Origin: Myxocyprinus asiaticus
Lineage: Eukaryota; Chordata; Actinopteri; Cypriniformes; Catostomidae
NCBI RefSeq assembly: GCF_019703515.2
Contig: NC_059362.1
Location: 44,691,826-44,755,825, forward strand
DNA length: 64,000 nt
Reading direction: 5' to 3'
This document shows, in pieces, positions 43,769 to 53,124 of this stretch. How positions within the stretch are numbered: position 1 is the stretch's first letter; every line of letters begins with the position of its first letter. The position numbers and the translations under genes were made by a program. The notes beneath the pieces were generated by a model. That model had not been told where the DNA came from. It saw only the letters and a program-made list of their open reading frames with translations, and made no database searches.

Positions 43769-44924
43769 CACCCAATGAACACTTTATTAGGAACACCTGT
43801 ACACCTACTTATTCATGCGATTATCTAATCAGCCAATCGTGTGGCAGCAGTGCAATGCATAAAATCATGCAGATACGAGTCAGGAGTGTCAGTTAATTTT
43901 CACATCAACCATCAGAATGGGGAAAACATGTGATCTCAGTGATTTTGACCGTGGCATGATTGTTGGTGCCAGACGGGCTGGTTTGAGTGTTTCTGTAACT
44001 GCTGATCTCCTGGGATTTTCACACACAACAGTCTCTAGAATTTACTCAGAATGGTGCCAAAAACAAAAAACATTCAGTGAGCGGCAGTTCTGTGGACGGA
44101 AATGCCTTGTTGATGAGAGAGGTCATCGGAGAATGGCCAGAATGGTTTGAGCTGACAGAAAGGCTACAGTAACTCAGGTAACCCCTCTGTATGATTGTAG
44201 TGAGCAGAATAGCATCTCAGAATGCACAACATGTCGAACCTTTAGGCGATGCTGAGGCTGCAGTGGGCACAAGCTCACCAAAACCGGACAGTTAGACTGG
44301 AAAACGTAGCCTGGTCTGATAAATCTCGATTTCTGCTAAGGCACACAGACGTCAGAATTTGGCACCAACAGCATGAATCCATGGACCCAACTTGCCTTGT
44401 GTTAACAGTCCAGACTGGTGGTGGTGGTGGTGTACTGGTGTGGGGAATGATTTCTTGGCACACTTTGGCCCCGTTTATCCAATCAATCATCACTTGAATG
44501 CCACAGCCTATTTGAGTATTGTTGCTGACCATGTGCATCCCTTCATGGCCACAATTTACCCATCTTCTAATGGATACCTCCAGCATGATAATGCACCATG
44601 TTATAAAGCAAATGTCGTCTCAAACTGGTTTCATGAACATGACAGTGAGTTCACTGTTCTTCAGTGGCCTTCCCAGTCAACGGATCTGAATCCAATAGAA
44701 CACCTTTGGGATGTGGTAGAATGAGAGATTGGCAGCATGAATGTGCAGCTGACAAATCTGCAGAAACTGTGTGATGCAGTCATGTCAACATGGACCAGAA
44801 TCTCCAAGGAATGTTACCAACATCTTGTGGAATCCATGCCACAATGAACTGAGGCTGTTTTGAGAGCAAAGTGAGGCCCTACCCAGTATTAGTATAGTGT
44901 TCCTAATAAAGTACTCAGTGAGTG
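43769..44924 (+). mobile_element. Full-length Tc1-related element, 1,156 bp, DD36E type
   Basis: Ends cacccaatgaacactttatt and the inverse of aataaagtactcagtgagtg, with TA at 43767-43768 and 44925-44926. It is complete end to end and carries one nearly full transposase frame, described separately. Confidence 0.92.
43917..44874 (+). pseudogene. DD36E Tc1-related transposase, few disabling changes
   Basis: The start MGKTCDLSDFDRGMIVGARR opens the N-terminal helix-turn-helix region (LLGFSHTTVSRIYSEW). An in-frame TGA follows RMARMV at about 44148. The catalytic part resumes with ENVAWSDKSRFLLRHTDVRI (first Asp), passes a frameshift in the GGT repeat near 44420-44500, then has LQHDNAPCYKANVVSNWFHE (second Asp) and [19 protein letters not shown] (Glu) before TAG-type stops near 44722 and 44846. 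Counting codons gives 36 residues between the second Asp and the Glu. A DD36E family called Incomer is known in animals (from memory). Inactive as read, but damage is light. Confidence 0.88.
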
Positions 44925-44933
44925 TATATATAC

Positions 44934-45116
44934 AGAGTGGTGGTGGCGTAGTGGGCTAAAGCACATAACTGGTACGGTTGCTAGTTCAATCCCCACAGCC
45001 ATCTCCATTGTGTCCTTGAGCAAGGCACTTAACTCCAGGTTGCTCCAGGGGAATTGTCCCTGTAATAAGTGTACTGTTAGTCACTTTGGATAAAAGCATC
45101 TGCCAAATATGTAAAT
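44934..45116 (+). repeat. tRNA-derived SINE of a second family, with LINE-like tail
   Basis: tggtggcgtagtgggctaaa (A-box region), ggttgctagttcaatcccca (B box), ttgagcaaggcacttaactc and ctttggataaaagcatctgc form the standard layout of a fish SINE with a LINE-type 3' tail ending tgtaaat. A short atacag duplication may flank it. It lies ten bases after the DD36E element. Confidence 0.85.
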
Positions 45117-45611
45117 ACAGTGTATATATAATTTAATAATATTATATCAAATGTGATTTGAAATGTCAATATACTAATATTAAATATTGTATATTAAATA
45201 TTATTTTATAATGAATAAAATTTATAATTATATGCAATAATTTATAACAATTCAATATTTTTAAGGGTAGGGTTTGTGTTACGGTTCATTTGTATTAAAT
45301 TTTAACTATATGGTAAAATATAAATATAAACGTCTATGGCATGGTCTCATTTTGATGAGATTTATAGTAAGTGTTTGTGATTTATCTATCTAATCTAAAA
45401 TAAAAATCGAATATTTTATATGAAATATTATAACACATTTATTTAATATATGAAATACTATGTATTAATATAGTATTATTTATAATTAATATTCAATTTA
45501 ATAATATTTAACAATTCGATATTTTATGGGTAGGGTTTGGGTTATGGTTAATTTGCATTAAAACATTTTAAAAAATGGTAAAAAAAATCTACGGTATGAT
45601 CTCATACACTC

Positions 45612-45613
<2 letters not shown>

Positions 45614-45680
<67 letters not shown>
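45614..45680. repeat. (AT)n microsatellite
   Basis: About 66 bases of AT dinucleotides. Confidence 0.95.
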
Positions 45681-45683
<3 letters not shown>

Positions 45684-45711
45684 ATATTTTTGCCTTTTTT
45701 AAAGATTTACA

Positions 45712-45848
45712 CATTTCAATTTCATAACAAAATTCTATTAATTTGAATTGTGCAATGTTTAACAAAATTAAATTAATAATTTTGTTTTTTTATTATTAAA
45801 GATTGCTCAATTCAATTTGATGGAATTTTGTTATGAAATTGAAATATG
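45712..45848. repeat. Inverted repeat with arms of about 47 bases
   Basis: Arms 45712-45757 and 45801-45848 (catttcaatttcataacaaa against the inverse tttgttatgaaattgaaata) with a 43-base AT-rich centre. It looks like a small MITE or hairpin element. Confidence 0.75.
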
Positions 45849-45860
45849 TAGATCTTACCT

Positions 45861-45902
45861 GTGTGTGTGTGCGTGCGTGTGTGTGTGTGTGTGTGTGTGT
45901 AT
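45861..45902. repeat. (TG)n microsatellite
   Basis: GT dinucleotides with GCGT interruptions. Confidence 0.9.
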
Positions 45903-46111
45903 GTTAGCTATACTTTTGGGACAAAACTGCTGAATAATAAAGCTAATTTTACCTCTTTTGGTGACATCAAAAGTAGTTTATAATGCCATTGATGTGTAAC
46001 GTTAACAATAGACATAGTTCACATAGTTCGGAGACATATATACATTTAAGTATGTGGAATTTATTTTATTTATTTACTTTTACATATATTATTATAATTA
46101 GTAGTAGTAGT

Positions 46112-46115
<4 letters not shown>

Positions 46116-46158
<43 letters not shown>
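46116..46158. repeat. (GT)n microsatellite upstream of slc24a4
   Basis: About 43 bases of GT, 600 bases before the slc24a4 start codon. Confidence 0.95.
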
Positions 46159-46259
46159 ATTGAATTACTATACAAATTCAAATGTGAGCCCTCAAGTGAT
46201 GGGAATAATTCTGTCTGAAAGAGCTTTTTATTAAATTCTTGAATTTTGCACCAACTTTG

Positions 46260-46760
46260 CTCAAAGTCTACATGCAACTTTGACAGTATATAACATGCCG
46301 ACTCACATATTGGCGTAGGCGTCGTTGATGCATCGATTCCGCCTGATCGCGCGTGACTTCTCCCGGGTCTGCACATCACGTGCCTCCGGTGGACACAAGC
46401 GCGCGAGCGAACAGCAAAGTTCCCGATCATCCAGATGGGAAGAGCAGGAATGCTGATACGATCAGAGGGAGCAGCGGACATCACCTGAGACCTGCTGGCC
46501 ATATTATGTTGCATTATAGAGGATGCGTTCAGATGCACAGGATGCATGTATGCGGGGATTTCACGTTTCCAGCAGTGTTGCAATGCGTCGGAGAGGATTC
46601 TGATGAGAACACGGATCTGGGATACTAAAGCCTGGGCTTGCTTTGCTTTAGTCTGTATACAAACCTCTGATATCTCCGTGTCTCCGGTTGCGCAGTGCAT
46701 TCACAGCTCCAGCGCGCGACTCCGCTCCAGCGCATCAGACCTCATTAAACCCCCGACGCG
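46260..46760 (+). promoter_or_regulatory. slc24a4: slc24a4 leader / promoter-proximal region
   Basis: This 500-base stretch is clearly richer in G+C and CpG (gcgcgcgagcg, cagcgcgcgactcc, cccgacgcg) than the AT-rich repeats around it and carries no repeat signature. It runs directly into the start codon, as expected for a CpG-rich promoter and 5' UTR. No TATA box is evident and the start site is unknown. Confidence 0.5.
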
Positions 46761-46764
46761 ATGA
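46546..46764 (+). other. Upstream ORF whose stop overlaps the slc24a4 start (ATGA)
   Basis: A 72-codon frame from ATG 46546 reads through the probable slc24a4 leader and stops at TGA 46762-46764, sharing ATGA with the main start at 46761. The peptide is not recognised. Whether the region is in the mature 5' UTR is inferred from its GC-rich, repeat-free character. An alternative is chance reading of an untranslated leader. Confidence 0.35.
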
Positions 46765-46942
46765 CCAGCTCGGATCAGGACCAGCATCGGGACCAGAACA
46801 TGACGACCGTCTCCAAGAAATCCATCATTACGAAGATGTTCAAAGTGCGCAAAAGGAGGGAGATGCTGCTGGCGCAGGTGTCTGTGGTCTGCAGTGTTCT
46901 GCTCGTGGCGTGGGGCATGTCAACCGTCCTGACGAACACAGG
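46761..46942 (+). CDS. slc24a4: slc24a4 coding exon 1 (NCKX4, K+-dependent Na+/Ca2+ exchanger), N-terminus only
   Basis: The frame opens at ATG 46761 and reads 60 codons plus two bases to the donor acag|gtgagt at 46943. The protein has a polar N-terminus, then MFKVRKRREMLLAQVSVVC and a hydrophobic segment (VVCSVLLVAWGMSTVLT) that looks like the cleavable signal or first membrane segment of the family. The basic KVRKRREML block followed by a hydrophobic helix resembles the human SLC24A4 N-terminus, and SLC24A4 follows CPSF2 on the same strand in human. NCKX4 is a plasma-membrane exchanger moving Na+ against Ca2+ and K+, used in olfaction, enamel and pigmentation. Further in-frame Met codons (46800 and MFKV) could serve as starts. 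All later exons are outside the window. SLC24A3 has a similar N-terminus, so synteny decides the call; the fish a/b paralogue cannot be told. Confidence 0.82.
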
Positions 46943-47029
46943 TGAGTCCGAACGGAACCAGGTCTGGGTCTGGATCTGCAGGGAAATTATGCAGTATATT
47001 CCCTCTAGCTGTCACAGACAGAGCAATGA

Positions 47030-48222
47030 ACCATATCAGCATCAGACTGGGGTTTTATTGTGCATGTACGTTTGCTCTTATGAGGAATTTGACTTTGCAG
47101 CTGACATAATATGACTGACAGCACTCCTGTCAATGCAAATAAAATAGAATAGAATTGGTGTTTGTGTTTGTGCATATGTGCAGTATGTATCAGGGTCAAT
47201 AATCTATCCTTATCAGTTCAGCCAGTATATCTAGGGATTCTGCAGGGGTAATAATCAATATCAGAATTGGTTTTATTATGCAGGTAAGATTGCTTTTATG
47301 AGGAATTTGACTTTGCTTTTGACACAGACATTAAAGAAAACAGTTGCATTGCCTTTCTGGTCAATGCAAATAAAGAATAGAATGTGCATCAGTGTTTGTG
47401 CATATGTGCAGTATGCATCAGGATAAAAAATCTATCTATATCATTCCATGAGATTCATAAATGGAAATGCGTTGATTTGTAGAATAGATATAAGATTAGA
47501 AAGAATTATGTTTTATTGGGCAAATAATAATAATAATAATAGGCTAATAATTTTTATTTATATAGCACCTTTCACAAGACTAAATAAATTAAGATAGCTT
47601 TTATAGGGGCCTGGGTAGCTCAGCGAGTATTGATGCTGACTATCACCCCTGGAGTCGCGGGTTTGAATCCAGGGTGTGCTGAGTGACTCCAGTCAGGTCT
47701 CCTAAGCAACCAAATTGTCCTGGTTGCTAAGGAGGGTAGAGTCACATGGGGTAACCTCCTCGTGGTCACGATTAGGGGTTCTCGCTCTCAATGGGGCGTG
47801 TGGTAAGTTGTGCGTGGATCGCGGAGAGTAGCATGAGCCTCCACATGCTGTGAGTCTCCGCGGGGTCATGTACAATGTTACTAAATCTTTAAATACCTAC
47901 AGTGGTTATGTTTTAGATGCTTTTAAAATGTCTATATTGTACGTTTCAGCATCTATCCAAACGTACAAAAATGTTCAGTTGTTAACACTGGACGGGCATT
48001 AAATAAAATATGATTGACAGCTGTCCTGTCAATGTAAAAAATAAAAATAAGAGAAATGAAAGGGTGCATCAGTGTTTATTAGCCTCAATAATCTGTCCAT
48101 ATTAGATTTATATATGGGAACAGACTGTGAGAATATGTGAGATTATTACTCCATAAATTGATTTTATTGGGCAGGTAAGATTGCATTTATGAGGAATTTG
48201 CCTTTGCATAGGCATCGATATA
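47030..48222. repeat. Locally repeated LINE-tail-like unit in slc24a4 intron 1
   Basis: The unit ending ggttttattatgcaggtaag ... gaggaatttgactttgc recurs at 47050, 47265, 48165 and (changed) 53700, each followed by cctgtcaatgcaaataaa-type text and gtgcatcagtgtttgtgcat-type text (47152, 47384, 48064, 53535, 58080). The sequence resembles an inverted fish LINE 3' tail, but the repeated order suggests local duplication. Confidence 0.6.
47606..47868 (+). repeat. tRNA-derived SINE, copy 5, 3'-truncated
   Basis: From ggggcctgggtagctcagcg through gagggtagagtcacatgggg to gagtctccgcgggg, where the family normally continues for another 150 bases. It is inside the locally repeated region. Confidence 0.9.
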
Positions 48223-49739
48223 CACTGCGTGCTCAATTATTAGGCAAATTGTATTCCTCAGGATTAATTTTATTGTTGAACAAACACAATGCTCTGTCAA
48301 TCCAAAATGTAATTGAACCTCAAACCTGAATGTTTAACAAAGGAAAAGTGAGTTTTGTCTTTCTCAGGGGAATATATAAGTGTGCACAATTATTAGGCAA
48401 CTAAATTACAAAAAGAATTTCTCCCAACTCAATTGTTTATTCTCAATTTTTAGAGTAGGTGCAACAAATAAGTAACACAAAATGACAATTAAATAACATT
48501 TTGGCCTTTCAAAAATATTCAGTGACCAATATAGCCACCCTTCTTTTCAATATCTGCCATGAGCTTTCCATCCATGGAGTCTGTCAGTTTCTTGATCTAT
48601 TCACGATCAACTTTCACTGAAGCAGCAACCACAGCCTCCCAAATGCTGTTCAAAGAGGTGTATTGTCTTCCCTCACTGTAAATCTCACGTTTGAGAAGGG
48701 CCCACAAGTTCTCAATAGGATTTAAGTCAGGTGAGGAAGGGGGCCAAGTCATTATTTGGGCATCTTTGAGGCCCTTGCTTGCTAGCCAAGCAGTGAAGTA
48801 CTTGGATGCATGTGATGGAGCATTGTCCTGCATAAAGATCATGGCCTTCTTGAATGCTGAGGAATTCTTCCTGTACCACTGCTTGAAGAAAGTACTTTCC
48901 AGAAACTGGCAGTAGGTTTGAGAGTTGAGTTTCAGTCCATCTTCAACTCGAAAAGGTCCAACTACCTCATCCTTAATGATAGCAGCCCATGCCAGTACCC
49001 CTCCTCCATCTAGCTGGCACCTGACTCGAAGTGGTGCCCTGTGTCCATTAGTGATCCAGCCAAGGGCCCATCCATCTGGTCCATCAAGAGTCACTCTCAT
49101 TTCATCTGTCCATAAAACCTTTGAAAAATCTGTCTTCATGCATCAATCTTGACGCTTCAACTTGTGAATATATTCAGTGGTGGTCGTGTTTCAGCCTTCT
49201 TGACCTTGGCCATGTCTCTGAGCACTTGACACCTTGTACTTCTGGACACTCCAGGTAGGTTGCAGTTCTGGAATATGGTAGCATTGGAGGATAATGGGTT
49301 CATGGTAGCTTCCCGTTTAATTCTTCTCAAGTCTTTTGCAGATAATTTGTGCCTTTTCTTCTCCATGTGTTTTTTTGCGCCCCAGCTGACTATTCGCAAC
49401 AAAACGTTTGATTGTCCGGTGGTCACACCTCAATAGTTTAGCTATTTCAAGAGTGTTGCGTCCATCTGAAAGGCATTTTACAATATTTGACTTTTCAGTG
49501 TCAGTTAAATCTCTTTTTTGGCCCATTTTACCTGAGGTAATGAAGCTGCCTAATAATATTTCACACCTTGATATAAGGTGTTAGTCACTTTACACCTTCC
49601 CTCATTACACAAATACATACCACCTGAAAATGATTGAATCCAATAAGCATTCAATTTGTATGGTTTGGAGTTGGAAAATTTGCATGGAAATAATGATACG
49701 ATCAGAATACTCACTTGCCTAATAATTGGGCACGCAGTG
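48223..49739 (-). mobile_element. Full-length Tc1-related element, 1,517 bp, DD37E type
   Basis: Ends CACTGCGTGCTCAATTATTA and the inverse TAATAATTGGGCACGCAGTG, with TA at 48221-48222 and 49740-49741. An inner repeat gtgcacaattattaggcaac lies at 48382, giving an IR/DR-like layout. It interrupts one of the LINE-tail-like units. Confidence 0.93.
48597..49526 (-). pseudogene. DD37E Tc1-related transposase, nearly intact
   Basis: Reading from 49526: MGQKRDLTDTEKSNIVKCLS and AKLLRCDHRTIKRFVANSQL are the helix-turn-helix domain. One frame change in an A7 run near 49370 leads to KKRHKLSAKDLRRIKREATM and RSTRCQVLRDMAKVKKAETR. A further frame change near 49165 and a TGA in place of a probable Trp codon precede a 180-residue open frame from 49139: KTDFSKVLWTDEMRVTLDGP (first Asp), KAMIFMQDNAPSHASKYFTA (second Asp), [20 protein letters not shown] (Glu), ending at a stop at 48597. 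Counting gives 37 residues between the second Asp and the Glu. A DD37E group (TRT) is known in animals (from memory). Damage is small, so the insertion may be young. Confidence 0.9.
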
Positions 49740-50163
49740 TAGATCATAAAGATCAAAGAAATAGAAAGATTTCCTTAAATATGTAAATAAAAATAAGAGT
49801 AATTGAACTGTGCATCATATCTATACATATACATTACATACATTATTATGGAAGCCCTGAACCGCACTGTGAAAAAATACATTTTTTTTAGGTGTCTTCG
49901 TTCCTTCCTGAGCCAAAGTCCTACAAATATTTTTTTGGTCTAAAGAAAAAAAAGTTTTCTCACAATTTTTTTTTTCTCAAAAAAATTGTTTTGCTTTAAA
50001 AAAAATTTGCCTCATCAGGAGGCAATACATGAGGAGTCGCTTGGCGCCATGCGAGGTTCGGACATGTGAACAGCAAGCTCTATGCACTTTGCTAACTTAA
50101 TACTTTTTCATAAACCGGTGAGATTCGATACACCCTGAACCTTAACTGTTCTAGGAGGACAAT

Positions 50164-51243
50164 ATGTCAAAGAATTCAAAATCCTCAGGCTCTGGAGATA
50201 TTAAAAGACACTTACGTGCTCAAGCTGAAGCCACTGAGCAGCAGGCCGCAAGCCAGGGAGTCAATTTGGATGGTGCAGTAAAGGAAATTCAACATCAATT
50301 GATGAAAGTGTCAGCAATGCTGACAAAAGTCGTTGCTGACTTGGAGGATCTTGCTGTAATACTTTGATTGATCACTGCCATGGAGACGAAGTTCACTGAG
50401 ATGGTTACAAGAGTGGCGGATGTTGAGAAACGGATCGATTATCTGGAGTCATCGGAGAGGGAATTAGCTGCTAACCCGCTAGCGACCAAGGCAGACTTGG
50501 AGCGCATCTGGGAAAAGTTGGAAGACTTGGAGAATCGTAACCGGCGAAACAACATCCGAATTGTTGGAATTCCTGAGAATGAAGAAGGCCGAGATATGGT
50601 GAAATTCCTAGACGGGCTCTTCCTGAGTCTGCTCAACATAACAGTCCATAAGCTGGAAATCAAGCAAGCTCACAGAGTTCCGGCTCGGAGATCCGTGGAG
50701 GGAGACAGGCCCCGATCAATTCTGGCCAAATTTCTAAGATCATCCGATAAAGATCTCATGTTATGCGAGGTGAGGAGTAAAGGAAGGCTTTCTTGGAAGA
50801 ACCACAGCATTTTCTTGTTCCCAGACTTTGATATGGTAGAATGGGATTATCTTTTTAAGATTTTGGAAATATACGGGTTCTTGAATACTTTTATTGGATG
50901 GATTAAGTTACTTTATAGCCACCCGGTAGCGGCGGTACAAACAAATGGATTAATTTCAGATTATTTTACTCTGGATAGGGGCACCCGGCAGGGTTGCTCT
51001 CTTTCCCCTTTATTGTTCTGTCTTTCCCTGAAACCATTAGCAGCCACGATAAGAAGGGAAGATGATTTTCCAGGGGTGACGGCGGGAGGTATGGCGCATA
51101 AACTTTTGCTTTACGCAGATTATATTTTATTATTCGTCTCCGACCCCATTAGATCTATGCCTTGCCTCCATAGGATTATTAATTCCTTTTCAAGTTCTCA
51201 GGTTACAGAGTCAATTGTTCTAAATCCGAAGCTTTGGCTCTGA
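50164..51243 (+). pseudogene. L1 ORF1 fused in frame to a reverse-transcriptase fragment
   Basis: The frame starts MSKNSKSSGSGDIKRHLRAQ, meets one TGA at 50365-50367, then runs open for 291 codons. Residues after the stop form a coiled coil (VADVEKRIDYLESSERELAA) and an RRM-like ORF1p segment (NRRNNIRIVGIPENEEGRDM). At about 50825 it switches to ORF2 reverse transcriptase (FKILEIYGFLNTFIGWIKLL, GTRQGCSLSPLLFCLSLKPL). The catalytic loop is YADY instead of YADD. The endonuclease and first part of the RT were lost in the deletion that fused the two. Confidence 0.88.
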
Positions 51244-52544
51244 CAGCATACTGCCCAGTAACGGCTTTCCAGCCAGGCGCCTTCCAGTGGCCCAAACAGG
51301 GCATTAAGTATTCTGGCATTTTATTCCCAGAAAATATGTGTGATTTAGTTAACTTTGACCCCTTAATAAAAAGGTTTTCGAGCAATGTGGGCAGGTGGGC
51401 TTCGTTGCATTTATCTATGATTGGGAAGGTTAATGTTATTAAAATGAATTGTATTCCCGAATTTAACTACCTGCTACAGTCTCTCCCTGTAGATGTCCCC
51501 CTCTCTTATTTCAAGCAATTTTATAGCATAGTGAAGTCCTTCATTTGAATGGTAAACGTCCTAGATTACATTTGAATAAGTTACATAGGCTGACTGACAA
51601 AGGTGGGCTAGGCCTTCCCAAGATTTTGTTTTATTATTATGAGTTTGGTCTCATTGGTCGCTTCCACCTGAGAGAGCCCCTCCCTGGTTTTGTATTGAAC
51701 AGGAAGTTTTTGCCCCTATTTCACCATTGCAAACTAACTGGAGAAGTTAAGTTACACACCGTTATCTGGAATTTGCACTCGGTATGGACAGAAGTGTCCA
51801 GAATGTTAAATTTGGACATTTATTTAAATGTTGCCTCGAGCATATGGCTGAACCCTAAGTTATGTATTAATAAGTCCCCTTTCTGCTGGTCAGAGTGGAG
51901 AGGGAGGGGGGTTACTCCACTCAGTGACCTGTATGAGAGTGGAATGATGAGATCTTTTGAAAATTTGGTTAAACATTTTGGGATTCGAGTAGCACCCCCC
52001 CCCCCCCCCCAAAGTAGCAGATACTCTGGGAGAGGTGATTACTGCTTTTGGAAAAGGTCATGAGGCATCAGTGTATTACTCCCTGCTAATTCAGAGTCTG
52101 GGGGTCGGAGCTTTAATTTCTATCAAGAGATTATGGGAGAAAGATTTAAACTTGGAATTGGAGGAGGGAGTGTGGGCTAGGATTCTAAAAAAAGTCAAGT
52201 CTGCATCTACATATGCAAGGGTCCGCCTTATGAAATTGAAGATTTTACATAGATTCTACTGGACCCCCTCAAGATTGTATAGGCTTGGTCTTAAAGACAC
52301 ACCCACCTGCTGGCAATGCCAATCAGAAGATGGGGACACAATGCATGCTTTTTGGTGGTGTGTTAAGGTCCAAGAATTTTGGTTGAAGGTTCAGAGTTTT
52401 GTGTATGATGTTTTGGGCACTCGGGTTTTGTTTTGCTCCAGACTATTTTATAGTATTTTGGGCAGAGTGGTGTGCGGAGATGGGGAGGGTGGCTGCTTTC
52501 GAGGAGGGGTCAAGCAGAAGGCTAGGGGTTCAGAATTTGTTTGA
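51234..52544 (+). pseudogene. L1 ORF2 C-terminal remnant
   Basis: Three overlapping frames (51234-51548, 51545-52063, 52035-52544) cover the part after the RT domain: MIGKVNVIKMNCIPEFNYLL, LHRLTDKGGLGLPKILFYYY and RLMKLKILHRFYWTPSRLYR, then a CWQC...H...C zinc-knuckle-like block (TPTCWQCQSEDGDTMHAFWW). Frameshifts separate them, one at a C14 run near 52000. Confidence 0.8.
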
Positions 52545-52624
52545 GAGGAAATGGGGCAATTACTTAGTGTTTTGGGGGGACTCTCGAGGAGGGGCTGTGG
52601 AGAGAGTAGTTTAGTTTAATTATG

Positions 52625-52629
<5 letters not shown>

Positions 52630-52680
<51 letters not shown>
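52630..52680. repeat. (TA)n microsatellite inside the L1 3' region
   Basis: About 50 bases of TA followed by T9. Confidence 0.95.
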
Positions 52681-52688
<8 letters not shown>

Positions 52689-53124
52689 TGTATTCTTATT
52701 GTGACCACAGGGGTATTCATTGGGGGTCAGTGAGGGTTAAATGTTAAAAGTTGATTCAATGTATATATGTTGTGTTTGTTCTTTGTTATATGTCTATGAA
52801 TCAATAAAAAATGTTAATTAAAAAAAGAGGCAATACATGAGAATTCTTTAGACAAAAATTCTTTTTTTTTTTTTTTGACATTTATTTTGATTTTTATTTT
52901 ATAGAAATGTTTTTTTTTGTTTTTGTTTGAGAAAATTAATTCTTTAGAGAAAAATCAATTTTGAGAGAAAAAAATTATTTTGAGAGAAAAAAAAAATGTT
53001 ATACAGAATTTTTTTTTTTGTAGGACATAGGCTCAGGAAGGAACTAAGACACCTAAAAAATATTTTAAAAAAATGTATATTCACCTAGTGAATTTGTTTT
53101 TCACAGTGCAGTTCAGGGCTTCCA

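Larger units (their letters stand above)
50034..52826 (+). mobile_element. L1-type non-LTR retrotransposon, internally deleted, 15-bp target duplication
   Basis: Flanked by GAGGCAATACATGAG at 50019-50033 and 52827-52841, a perfect 15-bp duplication. It has an ORF1 region, a reverse-transcriptase fragment, a degenerate ORF2 tail, a (TA)n tract, AATAAA at 52803 and a 3' A-rich end. A full L1 of this sort would be 5-7 kb, so more than half is missing. Confidence 0.9.
49849..53124. mobile_element. Tc1-like/TA-target palindromic element split by an L1 retrotransposon
   Basis: Ends tggaagccctgaaccgcact (49849) and the inverse agtgcagttcagggcttcca (53124), TA on both sides. Arms continue as ttaggtgtcttcgttccttc / gaaggaactaagacacctaa. 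The remaining body is A/T-homopolymer-rich and non-coding. The L1 copy occupies 50034-52826. Confidence 0.75.

Noticed and set aside
43519..43896. Val/Cys- and Thr/His-rich ORFs
   Set aside because: Translations of the (GT)n microsatellite.
46353..46628. 91-codon + frame upstream of slc24a4
   Set aside because: Could be another upstream ORF, but it does not reach the start codon and has no support; the ATGA-overlapping frame is the more notable one.
46098..46700. 200-codon minus-strand frame opposite the slc24a4 leader
   Set aside because: It includes a translated (CA)n repeat and otherwise lies in a GC-rich leader; no recognisable protein.
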